A stretch of 41,775 bases of DNA from Desulfobulbaceae bacterium (GTDB lineage Bacteria > Desulfobacterota > Desulfobulbia > Desulfobulbales > Desulfobulbaceae), in assembly GCA_011389815.1 (NCBI GenBank), contig JAABTP010000021.1, forward strand, positions 1 through 41,775, given 5' to 3'. Both the position numbers and the translations under genes were made by a program. Below, piece by piece: positions 26,591 through 34,565 of this stretch (within the stretch, counting starts at the first letter, position 1; each line of letters starts with the position of its first letter). The notes below the pieces were generated by a model. It was not told the DNA's origin. It was given only the letters and a program-made list of their open reading frames with translations, and searched no databases.

Positions 26591-27406
26591 ATGGTTGCAT
26601 CGCATGAAAAGACTGCTTGGTCTGGCAAAAAGAAAAAGCATCAGGAACATCAATCCTCTTCAGAGGAGGAAACAGATGATTTACTCTGGGGAATCAATGC
26701 GGTGCATGAGGCTTTACGGAGAAATGCCCGGAGCCTGAGTGAGCTGCTGGTGCAGAAAGGGAAGGCCGGGCCAAAGGTCCAGGAAATTATTGATCTTGCC
26801 CGTCAGCATAAGCTCAAGGTGCGTTTTGTGGATGCAGAACGCCTGCCTGTGCCCCGTAATTGCCGACATCAGGGAGTCGTGGCCCGCCAGACTGAAACTG
26901 AGCTTCTGTCTTTAGAGGAGTTGGTGGACCAGACTGTGGCTGATAATGGGCGGGTTCTGATCTTGGATTCCATTCAGGACCCCCGTAATCTTGGCTCTAT
27001 TCTTCGCTCTGCCTTGGCAGCAGGTTTTCAGAGTATTATCCTTACCCGTGAACGGAGTGCCCCTCTCACCGGAACCGTGGCCCGTGCCTCTGCTGGTGCT
27101 CTTGCCCATCTTCGTATTGCCCAGGCAGTGAATCTGGTTGCAGCTTTGGAATTGCTCAAAGAGCAGGGGTTTTGGATGTATGGCTCTGTGGCTGAGCAAG
27201 AGGTTCCTTCCATCTATAAAACGGATTTTAGCGGACAGCTGGGTTTGGTTATTGGCAGTGAAGGCAAGGGGATTCGTCCTTTGGTGCGCAAGCATTGTGA
27301 TCAGCTGGTGACTATTCCTATGGCTGGTGATTTTGATTCACTGAATGCCTCGGTTGCTGCTGCTTTGATTATGTTTGAGGTGGTTCGGCAGGGCGAAGTT
27401 ACGTAG
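26591..27406 (+). CDS. rlmB: 23S rRNA (guanosine-2251-2'-O)-methyltransferase RlmB (TrmH family)
   Basis: 271-aa SpoU/TrmH (SPOUT) methyltransferase. An N-terminal substrate-binding domain starts LLWGINAVHEALRRN at about 32; the catalytic knot has LDSIQDPRNLGSILRSA (motif 1), LVIGSEGKGIRPLV (motif 2) and MAGDFDSLNASVAAAL (motif 3). RlmB modifies G2251 of 23S rRNA near the P-loop; a TrmH-type tRNA methylase is the alternative. The first 30 residues are a Lys/His/Glu-rich extension, so the true start is uncertain. It follows gmk by 56 bases. Confidence 0.88.
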   Translation: MVASHEKTAWSGKKKKHQEHQSSSEEETDDLLWGINAVHEALRRNARSLSELLVQKGKAGPKVQEIIDLARQHKLKVRFVDAERLPVPRNCRHQGVVARQTETELLSLEELVDQTVADNGRVLILDSIQDPRNLGSILRSALAAGFQSIILTRERSAPLTGTVARASAGALAHLRIAQAVNLVAALELLKEQGFWMYGSVAEQEVPSIYKTDFSGQLGLVIGSEGKGIRPLVRKHCDQLVTIPMAGDFDSLNASVAAALIMFEVVRQGEVT

Positions 27407-27464
27407 ATACTCACTCCCTACTCTGCGGGGAGGGACAACAAATCATAACAGTTTCAATAGTTCA

Positions 27465-28103
27465 ATGAACAAAGAAAGAACAAAAGAAATAATTGAACTG
27501 GTCCAGCCCTTTGGTACCCGCTATCTCAACGAGGAATTGATAGCCTGCTCAATACGTTTATGCATTGCATTGGGTAAGAATCGTAAGTTGTTAATCACTC
27601 GTGGAAAGAAAGAGATTTGGGCTGCTTCCATTGTGTATGTGATAGCCCGAGCAAATTTTCTTTTTGATAAGGAAAATGAAAACTTCCTGACCGCTGATGT
27701 GATATGTGATTTTTTCGGTACCAACAAAACAACGACAGCTAATAAGGCCACTGTTATTGAAAAAACGCTGAATATTTCTCTTGCTGACAAGAAGTTCTGC
27801 ACCAACGAGATTATCGAGTCCCTTTCCTTTGTCGTGACCAAGGGGGGCTTTCTTCTTCCGAAAAAAGAAGTGGAGACCAAGATTGAGTCCTTGGTTGACG
27901 AAGTCGTTTATGAAATGGCGGACGAAGAGGAATCCAGGGAAATTGAGCAGTTCATGGCTGAAAAGAAAAAGCAGGAAGAAGCAGCTGCTCAGGCCAAAAA
28001 AGAACGTCGGGCTGAAATAAATCAAGAGATTGCTGAAAAGAAGAGGAAGAAAAAGGAAGAAGAACAGGTCAAGAAACATGGACAACAACTCAAGCTTTGG
28101 TGA
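27465..28103 (+). CDS. DUF6398-like hypothetical protein with charged helical tail
   Basis: 212-aa protein. The N-terminal globular half (about 1-130: IIELVQPFGTRYLNEELIACSIRL, with WAASIVYVIARANFLFD and ICDFFGTNKTTTANKATVIEKTL) resembles a helical domain of the DUF6398 kind with a cyclin/TFIIB-like repeat feel. The tail (about 160-212) is Glu/Lys-rich coiled coil. Function unknown. ATG at 27465 is preferred; the frame extends back into rlmB to 27375 but the added part is intergenic in character. Confidence 0.65.
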   Translation: MNKERTKEIIELVQPFGTRYLNEELIACSIRLCIALGKNRKLLITRGKKEIWAASIVYVIARANFLFDKENENFLTADVICDFFGTNKTTTANKATVIEKTLNISLADKKFCTNEIIESLSFVVTKGGFLLPKKEVETKIESLVDEVVYEMADEEESREIEQFMAEKKKQEEAAAQAKKERRAEINQEIAEKKRKKKEEEQVKKHGQQLKLW

Positions 28104-28307
28104 TGTTGTTTAAGGTTTAAGGAGGACTATACTTCTTACGTGTTGAAGAATAAGCTCTTATTGGCTGGTATAACGACAATAAAATATGATAAAGGAAAAT
28201 CAAAGCGGGCTAACCGTCCATCAGACTATTCGGAAAATAGACAGTCCGCTTTCGTTTATTCAAGCGGACCTACCCGACTCAGATCGTTCGGCGATCTGAA
28301 GGTATAG

Positions 28308-28533
28308 GTTAGTGATTGGCCCTCTGCTCAGAAATATTATAAGCAGGCGTTAGCTCTCTCTGAAAGTATTTAACGGCCAGAAGGCATTGCCGAACTCCAT
28401 CAGGCCCAAGGAGAATTTCAGCAGGCAGCGGAATATTGGCAAAAGGCCGCAGATAAATACCACGATCTCTCTATGCCCTTGCGAGCCGAGCACTGTCTGG
28501 AAGCAATTGCGCAAACTGAAGGAACAGGAGTAA
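28308..28533 (+). pseudogene. TPR-protein gene relic
   Basis: In one frame the translation reads SDWPSAQKYYKQALALSESI, a stop at 28371-28373, then RPEGIAELHQAQGEFQQAAEYW and QKAADKYHDLSMPLRAEHCLEA. This is clear tetratricopeptide pattern (W/Y-A-A-L-Y spacing) split by a stop codon, with no start, so it is the remnant of a larger TPR protein. It runs into a REP-like palindrome. TPR proteins with NTPase or CHAT domains are common in such genomes; the parent family cannot be told. Confidence 0.6.
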
Positions 28534-28563
28534 GTACGGGCGGTTCGCAAACCACCCCTCTAC
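28534..28563. repeat. REP-like palindrome
   Basis: Imperfect palindrome: GTACGGGCGGTTCGC then AAACCACCCCTCTAC. It resembles GTAGGGGCGGTTCGC-type repetitive extragenic palindromes. It sits between the TPR relic and the heptad-repeat relic. Confidence 0.5.
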
Positions 28564-28944
28564 GTTCGCAATCAGCATTCGGACATACAAAACGACAACC
28601 CGGACGTTCTGAACGAGCTTTTGGACATACAAAACGAGATGTTGGATGTTCAGAATGAGTCCCTGGATGTTCTTAATGAGGTTTCGGATATATAAAACCT
28701 CATCTGGGACGTTCTGAACGAGCTTTTGGATGTACAAGAGCTCGTCCCGGACGTACAGAACGAGCTCTTGTATGTACAAAGGCTTATCCCGGATGTTCCG
28801 AACGATATTTTAGACATTCGAAACGTCGTTCTGCATATCCAAAAGGAGATCATGGATATCCCAAATCTCTGTTCGGATATTTGCCAGGAAGTTGCGGGTA
28901 AAAATACCCAGAGCCAGCTATGCCAGCCCAAGGATCAGGAATAA
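28564..28944 (+). pseudogene. Decayed heptad-repeat (coiled-coil) gene, about 15 x 21 bp
   Basis: One frame encodes about 15 degenerate heptads of consensus DVQNELL, for example DIQNEML DVQNES, DVLNELL, DVQELVP, DIRNVVL. At DNA level these are 21-bp units. A TAA at 28693-28695 sits where CAA (Gln) is expected (DI*N for DIQN), so one nonsense mutation splits the frame, and no start codon or ribosome site precedes the repeats. After the stop the frame continues to 28944 with a non-repeat end (QEVAGKNTQSQL). Such perfect heptads predict a long parallel coiled coil. The opposite strand is also open through the repeats, but its translation lacks a coherent heptad with charged positions. Confidence 0.6.
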
Positions 28945-29007
28945 GAAACGGACAAACCATCACTATGTTCTGCCGTCGCTCTCCCGGCTGGATGCGGAAA
29001 TCGTTTT

Positions 29008-30003
29008 CTACAACTGCTCGGAAAACACCTCCTCCAGAGTGGAAGCTGTCAGTATCCGTTCCGACCAGGTTTCCAGCATTGCGGAAGAAGCCTGTCGCAA
29101 TCGTTCCTCGGCCCATCCAGGCAACTGACCGAATCGCCTGCGCAGCAGTCGGAGCAACAATCGGATTTCTCCTTCAAGCCGCCCTTCCTGCCGTCCTTCT
29201 TGACGTCCCTGATCAAAATATTTTTTCAGAAATGATTTCATGGTGTCACCTCCTGGAACAGCCTGGTCAAGGGCTGTACGCAGTGTTTTTTCATCCACCT
29301 TGTCTGTACCTTCAGTGAGGTAGTACAGCAGAGTAAACATGATTTCGCGACCGTTTTCATCAGTCAGCAGTGTCTTTGCCTGAACCAGCAGATCCGGCAG
29401 TCGTTCCACCAGATCGGGGCGGAAGATGTATTTGAGCAGGAGCAGCAGAGTCCGGGCAGCAGTTTCACCGCTGATTTCCTGGTCATCGCTCCGGGCCACG
29501 TCGTGCAGCACAGGTGAGAACTCCGGCAGATGTTGCAACAAAACCTGATCCTGTATACTGAAGAGCGAGTGAAAATTCAGGGGATATGGCCAAGGCCGTC
29601 CACCGTGGTACAAAATCATCGGATACAGCAGCGGCAGCGTTTTACTCTTCGGGTTTCCTGCGCAATACTGTTCCCAGATTCGCACCATATAGCGCAACAG
29701 CTGGAACAGCGTCATCCTGTCAGGGTAGCTCTTGTGCTCAATCAGCAGATAAAGCAGGAGTTTTTTCGGTTCACCATCCGCATTATCGTCTTGCGCAAGG
29801 TAATCCACCGTGAAGAGCAGATCCGAGGCTGACGGATGCAGCTCAGGATCGACAAAACTATCCTGCACCCGTTCAAGGGTGGCAAGGTCAATATGCGCAA
29901 GCAGTTCTTCCGGCAGGTTGTACCGGAAATATCCTGCTGCCACCTCCGGCCGTCCCAATGTCTGCCTGACTACGCTGTCATGGGGATTGTCTGTTGTGCT
30001 CAT
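29008..30003 (-). CDS. Rpn-family PD-(D/E)XK nuclease / putative transposase
   Basis: 331-aa Rpn (recombination-promoting nuclease) protein. N-terminal nuclease domain: DSVVRQTLGRPEVAAGYF, then PSASDLLFTVDYL and LLYLLIEHKSYPD, the D...ExK-like site (EHK). A middle LLYPMILYHGGRPW is typical of the family. The C-terminus has short Arg/Gln/Glu/Gly repeats (GRQEGRQEGRLEGE) then a DUF4351-like helical end (LLLRLLRRRFGQLP). Rpn proteins are DNA endonucleases of uncertain role, often multicopy; recent work ties some to phage defence. ATG at 30003 (MSTTDNP) is chosen over 30051. It is divergent from cas3. Confidence 0.85.
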   Translation of the reverse strand: MSTTDNPHDSVVRQTLGRPEVAAGYFRYNLPEELLAHIDLATLERVQDSFVDPELHPSASDLLFTVDYLAQDDNADGEPKKLLLYLLIEHKSYPDRMTLFQLLRYMVRIWEQYCAGNPKSKTLPLLYPMILYHGGRPWPYPLNFHSLFSIQDQVLLQHLPEFSPVLHDVARSDDQEISGETAARTLLLLLKYIFRPDLVERLPDLLVQAKTLLTDENGREIMFTLLYYLTEGTDKVDEKTLRTALDQAVPGGDTMKSFLKKYFDQGRQEGRQEGRLEGEIRLLLRLLRRRFGQLPGWAEERLRQASSAMLETWSERILTASTLEEVFSEQL

Positions 30004-30090
30004 AGGGAAAATATAACCGTTGTCGTGATATTGCGCAACCCGGTCTTTCACCCCGTACCTTGGGCAAATGTTTTAGGCTGAAGTTTTTAT

Positions 30091-30119
30091 TTGACATACG
30101 CTGGCACGATTGTTATTCG
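30091..30119 (+). promoter_or_regulatory. Candidate promoter for cas3
   Basis: TTGACA at 30091-30096, a 17-base spacer and a weak TATTCG at 30114-30119, about 80 bases before the cas3 ATG. The -10 match is poor. Confidence 0.3.
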
Positions 30120-30200
30120 TGTCAATATTTTCCAGGAGTTGTATTTGTATTAATTTATCCCTGCCCTGTTTCATTTCGACAGCCACAAAGATAAAGCATC

Positions 30201-32630
30201 ATGAACAAGAGCAACAAGAACTATATAGCCCACCGTCGCAGTACTGATCAAACCAAACAAACTGTTGCCGATCATCTACTTGAAGTTGCTGCAATATGCG
30301 GCAGACTTGCTGGCAAGGCAGGTACGCCGGAAGCGGGATGCCTGCTTGGTCTGCTCCATGATTTGGGCAAATACAGCACAGACTTTCAAGAGTATATCAA
30401 ATCGGCAACCGGTATGCTCAACCCGGATATTGACAACGAATATGTTGATGCCAAGGCATTGAAGGGCAAAATTGATCACTCCACAGCCGGTGCCCAATGG
30501 ATTTGGCAACGCTTCAACGAGTATGGACCGCAGGGAAAACTGGTCGGCCAGATACTTGCAGTGTGTCTTGCTTCCCATCACGGCGGTTTGCTGGACTGCC
30601 TGAAGGTGGACGGGAAAAACGGCTTTCAAAAAAGAATCGCCAAAGAGGATACCAAGACCAATTTGCAGGAATGCCTTCAGGTCGGTGACAATGAGGTACT
30701 GAAGCAGCTTGAAGAATTTTCCGGGAAACGGTTTCTTGAAAACTTTTGGGCACATTTGGTTAAGATTGTTGCACCGGAAAAGAAAGAATCACCTGTCATG
30801 CAGCAATTCCGGCTTGGTCTGTTCACCAGATTTCTTTTCAGTTGTCTGATTGATGCTGACCGGATCAACAGCGCAGATTTTGAAGACCCGGCCAAAGCAG
30901 AGGCCCGCTCAACAGGAGCAGTGGACTGGCAGCTGGCTATTGAACGGATGGAAGCAAAAAACGCAAGTTTTACCATCCGCAATGAAATTGATACCATACG
31001 ACGAGCAATTTCTGAGCAATGCCGGAAACGTGCTGAAGACGAACAGAGAATATACACCCTTACCGTACCCACCGGTGGCGGCAAGACCTTTGCCAGCATG
31101 CGCTATGCCTTGCATCATGCAAAAAAACACAAGCTGGAACACATCATCTACATCATCCCTTTCACTTCAATCATTGAACAGAATGCCGAGGAGATCCGAA
31201 AGGTTCTTGAGCAGGAAAGTGATCCTTTTCCGTGGGTCTTGGAACATCACTCCAGTCTTGAGCCGGAAGAACTGGACTGGCGGACAAAACTTATCACGGA
31301 AAACTGGGACGCTCCGGTTATCTTTACAACTATGGTGCAATTCCTGGAAGTACTGTTCGGCGGTGGCACCCGTGGTGCCCGACGAATGCATACCCTTGCC
31401 AATTCGGTGTTGATTTTTGATGAAATCCAGAGTCTGCCGGTCAACTGTGTGCATCTCTTCTGCAATGCGCTACAATTTCTGGTGGATCATACCGGAAGCA
31501 CAGCAGTGCTCTGTACAGCGACCCAGCCTTTGCTGGATGATCTCAGGCATAGAGACAAGGGGCAGCTGGATATACCGGCAGGACATGAACTGGTTGAAGA
31601 TGTGGCCGAGACTTTTCGTCAACTCAAGCGGGTGGAGGTAAACAATCAGGTGCGGACTCCGGGATGGTCGGAAGAGGAAATCACCGAACTTGCCCTGGAA
31701 GAACTGGAGGAAAAAGGCAATTGTCTGGTTGTGGTGAATACCAAGAAATGGGCGCAGCAACTCTATGAACGCTGTGCGGATGAGCTTGAGAAAGGAAAAA
31801 TCTTTCACCTCAGCACCAGTCTTTGCCCGGCCCATCGAAAAGAAATTCTCGCCGAGGTGCGAAAGCGTCTTGATAATGGGTTGCCTGTGCTCTGCATCAG
31901 CACCCAACTCATTGAAGCTGGCGTGGATGTTGATTTCAACTCAGTCATTCGTTTTCTGGCCGGGCTTGATTCCATTGCTCAGGCGGCAGGACGCTGCAAT
32001 CGCAACGGCAACCTGCCCACCGCTGAAGTCATAGTGGTGAACCCGGAGGAAGAGCAGATTGATATGCTGGAGGATATCAAGATTGGTCGTGACAAGGCCC
32101 TGCGTATTTTCTCGGAGGCAAAAGACAGCGATCTGCTGAACCCGGAAATGATGAGCCAGTATTTCCGCTATTATTTTTATGATCGGGCGGATATCATGTC
32201 CTATCCTCTGAACGAAAAACAGGCTGGCAGGACAGATACTCTTCTGAGTCTGCTCAGTGACAATCAGCTGAATACCGGACGGACAGCCAACTCCATTATG
32301 CTCCAGCAATCCTTTCAAACAGCGGGCCGGGCTTTCAAGGCCATTGACGCACCGACCCAGGCTGTGATTGTGCCATATGGCAGGGGAAAGGAAATCATCG
32401 CCGATCTTTGCGCGGATTATGAACCGTCAAAGGCTTATGATCTGTTGCAGCAGGCCCAGCAGTACAGTGTGAATGTCTTTCCTAATGTCTGGAGAAAGCT
32501 GAAAGAGGCACAAGCGGTTTATCCCGTACAGCCCGGTGAAGAGATTTACTGCCTGTATGAGCAGCACTATAATGAGGACTTCGGGTTATCCACAGAGGTG
32601 GTCAGCGGTATGGATATGTTGTTTGGCTAA
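30201..32630 (+). CDS. cas3: Type I-C Cas3 nuclease-helicase
   Basis: 809-aa Cas3 that Cascade recruits to unwind and degrade target DNA. The HD nuclease is N-terminal: H25 in VADHLLEVA, LLHDLGKYS (H53-D54), DHSTAGAQW and ASHHGG. The superfamily 2 helicase follows: Walker A TVPTGGGKTFAS near residue 290, DEIQ box LIFDEIQSLP near 405, CTATQP near 440, and motif VI AQAAGRCNRNG near 596. The C-terminal domain is complete and the gene is uninterrupted. About 1.9 kb of accessory DNA separates it from cas5, which is unusual for I-C loci. Confidence 0.95.
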   Translation: MNKSNKNYIAHRRSTDQTKQTVADHLLEVAAICGRLAGKAGTPEAGCLLGLLHDLGKYSTDFQEYIKSATGMLNPDIDNEYVDAKALKGKIDHSTAGAQWIWQRFNEYGPQGKLVGQILAVCLASHHGGLLDCLKVDGKNGFQKRIAKEDTKTNLQECLQVGDNEVLKQLEEFSGKRFLENFWAHLVKIVAPEKKESPVMQQFRLGLFTRFLFSCLIDADRINSADFEDPAKAEARSTGAVDWQLAIERMEAKNASFTIRNEIDTIRRAISEQCRKRAEDEQRIYTLTVPTGGGKTFASMRYALHHAKKHKLEHIIYIIPFTSIIEQNAEEIRKVLEQESDPFPWVLEHHSSLEPEELDWRTKLITENWDAPVIFTTMVQFLEVLFGGGTRGARRMHTLANSVLIFDEIQSLPVNCVHLFCNALQFLVDHTGSTAVLCTATQPLLDDLRHRDKGQLDIPAGHELVEDVAETFRQLKRVEVNNQVRTPGWSEEEITELALEELEEKGNCLVVVNTKKWAQQLYERCADELEKGKIFHLSTSLCPAHRKEILAEVRKRLDNGLPVLCISTQLIEAGVDVDFNSVIRFLAGLDSIAQAAGRCNRNGNLPTAEVIVVNPEEEQIDMLEDIKIGRDKALRIFSEAKDSDLLNPEMMSQYFRYYFYDRADIMSYPLNEKQAGRTDTLLSLLSDNQLNTGRTANSIMLQQSFQTAGRAFKAIDAPTQAVIVPYGRGKEIIADLCADYEPSKAYDLLQQAQQYSVNVFPNVWRKLKEAQAVYPVQPGEEIYCLYEQHYNEDFGLSTEVVSGMDMLFG

Positions 32631-32757
32631 AAAACGAAATAATGATGAAGTGTCCATGTTTCCTTGTAAGGTGATTATCTGTTCATAGAAAGGAAATATA
32701 TAATATAAATACTTGACATTTTTTTTGCCGAATGTTTAAGTTATGTTTGATTTCATA

Positions 32758-32786
32758 TTGACATGCGTAAGCAGGGATGATAGATA
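32758..32786 (+). promoter_or_regulatory. Promoter upstream of abi gene
   Basis: TTGACA at 32758-32763, a 17-base spacer, then TAGATA at 32781-32786; start expected near 32793, about 50 bases ahead of the abi ATG. Confidence 0.5.
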
Positions 32787-32823
32787 AAAAGTAACAATAC
32801 CTGCCACGCCTCTTTACAATGCG

Positions 32824-32843
32824 CACCCCGGCGGGTTTTTTTT
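32824..32843 (+). terminator. Hairpin plus T8 immediately before abi ATG
   Basis: ACCC (32825-32828) can pair with GGGT (32833-32836) around CGGC, followed by T8 that runs directly into the ATG at 32844. It lies between the promoter and the start codon. The stem is short, so it may be a weak terminator of cas3 readthrough or an attenuator of abi. Confidence 0.35.
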
Positions 32844-34024
32844 ATGCCTTCACAAGCACTATCATTTCATGGACGTTCTGCCCTAAGTCCACACGAGCAG
32901 GTTGATCTGCTGCGAAAAAGAGGGTTGGTTCTGCCAAATCCGGAAAGAACCCTCCATTATCTTAAATTCATCGGGTATTATCGCCTGTCTGGTTACTTTC
33001 CGCCGTTCCTTGATTCATCCGGGCAATTTCAAAAAAACACCTCATTTGACCAAATTTTAAATTGTTACATCTTTGACCGTAAACTCCGCCTGCTGGTTAT
33101 GGATGCTGTGGAGCGTATAGAAATTGCTCTTCGGGCAACAATATCCAATACCTTATCTGAACATTACGATGCGCACTGGTATTTGAATTCGGAGTTATTT
33201 GTTCGGTGTTACAATCATCAGCAGTTGATAAGTATTATCCAAGAGAAAGTATCTGCAAATCCGCCTGCCTGGGAAGTTGCTGAAGAATTGTCCTTTGGAG
33301 TCTGGTCTAACATTTTTCGTCACCTGAAATCAAGAGAACTACAAACTGAAATCAGCAGACCTTATAATATGAGTGCAACCTTTTTGTGTGAAAAATATCC
33401 AATCAGACCTTTAACTGATTAATCTTAATTATTTAAAGATGATTTTCATTATATGATTATTCAGCAAACTTAATTCTATAAAATTCTGCCAAAATCTTTT
33501 GCTGCTTCATAAAATATTAATATAAAAAAGAATATTTATTAACAATATTAATTCCTATTTACATAAAGAGAAAATCTTCTGCCTTCAAAAAATGTTTTGG
33601 GTAAATCGGGGAATTCTGTAGAATTTTGCTGAAAAGACCCAAAGTTAATAGTTTGATATTAAAGGAGAACAACCCTCACACAAAAAGGGCACACTCTTAT
33701 AATATTCACTATACAGTGATGATATCCTGGCTACATTCTTTTACTTACCTTCGCAATCTTTGTGCCCATCATTCGCGACTATGGAATCGAACTTTTACTG
33801 TACGGCCCAAAGTATTCAAGAAATATCGAAAGCATTTTTGTAACAATTACAAATTGTACGCTCAAATGGCGGTGCTCAATGTATTCCTCAATGTTATTGC
33901 TGATGGCTCTGGATGGCAGCAACGTTTATCTGATTTAATTGATCAAAATAAAGGAATACCGATTCAGGATATGGGATTTCACACCGGATGGAGTTCCGAC
34001 CCATTCTGGGGGATTCATCGGTAG
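32844..34024 (+). pseudogene. Abi_2 (AbiD/F-like HEPN) abortive-infection gene interrupted by a MITE
   Basis: The first part (to 33370) encodes a typical Abi_2 start: LSPHEQVDLLRKRGL, LHYLKFIGYYRLSGYFPPF, FDRKLRLLVMDAVERIEIALRA. A 326-bp element then breaks it and stops the frame at 33422. The rest resumes after the second copy of the 9-bp target duplication: SWLHSFTYLRNLCAHHSRLWNR. RNLCAH is an R-x4-H HEPN ribonuclease motif. Joining 33370 to 33706 restores one frame of 281 aa reading RPYNIHYTVMISWLHSF across the join, so the insertion is the only visible lesion. Abi_2 proteins abort phage infection, probably by RNA cleavage. The gene sits inside the type I-C locus between cas3 and cas5. Confidence 0.88.
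33371..33696. mobile_element. 326-bp MITE-like insertion in abi gene
   Basis: AT-rich non-coding element. Its ends are 21-bp imperfect inverted repeats: GAGTGCAACCTTTTTGTGTGA at 33371-33391 (given here as 5' GAGTGCAACC, 3' TTTTTGTGTGA) against the complement of 33676-33696, with three mismatches. A 9-bp direct repeat TTATAATAT flanks it at 33362-33370 and 33697-33705. Removing the element and one repeat restores the host reading frame exactly. It encodes no transposase and must be mobilised in trans by an unidentified element making 9-bp duplications. Confidence 0.85.
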
Positions 34025-34066
34025 TAGCTTTTTACGAGGTTGTATCAGTCATTTTATGGCTGGCAG

Positions 34067-34145
34067 CAATTCATCCCTGCGGGGGTGTGGATTGAAATAT
34101 TGACAGGAACTGTATCATATTAATTGTCGCCCCCGTTACGGGGGC
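34067..34145 (+). CRISPR. Degenerate type I-C CRISPR remnant (two half repeats, one spacer)
   Basis: The 3' half of an I-C-type repeat, GGGGGTGTGGATTGAAAT (34081-34098), is followed by 27 bases and then the 5' half of such a repeat, GTCGCCCCCGTTACGGGGGC (34126-34145). Known I-C repeats have the form GTCGCnCC...GGnGCGTGGATTGAAAC, so the two halves together spell one repeat. The 27-base gap is shorter than the usual 33-36. Only this fragment is present, so it would not make normal guides. It shows the probable repeat consensus of the lost or off-window array. Confidence 0.55.
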
Positions 34146-34150
34146 ATTTT
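34126..34150 (+). terminator. CRISPR-repeat hairpin followed by T5
   Basis: GCCCCC-GTTA-CGGGGGC is a near-perfect stem, followed by ATTTTTC. The half repeat could act as an intrinsic terminator of transcripts entering from abi. Confidence 0.5.
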
Positions 34151-34347
34151 TCTTTGCCTTCTCACCACGTCCTGTTCTCTCTTATAAAATTTCTAACGAT
34201 TCCTGTTGAAATATTCTTCAAAAGTTGTATCTATACGAACAGCATACCTTTTCCTGTTGTTATCATTGCACACAAACTGAATCTTTGACTCTTCATCTGG
34301 TCACTCAACAACAGGATGGGAGTAAGTCTCTCCCCGATTTACTCTTC

Positions 34348-34514
34348 CAGACATCGTAAACATCAAAATGATAATTACTTGATAATGATTTGATTTTATA
34401 TACGATTAATAGAATTTGGACATTTTGTCTTGTAGCAAGTGTCCAAATTTAGTGATTTTGCTATAATATTAAATTATTATAAACAATGTCCAGTTTTAGC
34501 GTTTACGATGTCTG
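34348..34514. mobile_element. 167-bp MITE-like element upstream of cas5
   Basis: Perfect 14-bp terminal inverted repeats, CAGACATCGTAAAC at 34348-34361 and its complement at 34501-34514, flanked by a 5-bp direct repeat TCTTC (34343-34347 and 34515-34519). Inside is a second perfect inverted pair, AATTTGGACA at 34413-34422 and TGTCCAAATT at 34440-34449, plus another TGTCCA near 34487. No coding capacity. It ends 51 bases before cas5, so it may alter or supply the promoter of the downstream cas genes. Confidence 0.8.
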
Positions 34515-34565
34515 TCTTCATTACATTGCACATACTTTTCTTTATACCGGCTATAAGGTGACAGA

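Noticed and set aside
28564-28890. Regular 21-bp repeats considered as a CRISPR array
   Set aside because: Units abut with no unique spacers and vary at codon third positions, so they are a coding tandem repeat.
28471-28931. Minus-strand frames through the heptad repeat region
   Set aside because: 21-bp periodicity keeps all frames open. Only the plus strand gives a coherent heptad with Leu/Val core and Asp/Glu/Gln/Asn surface positions.
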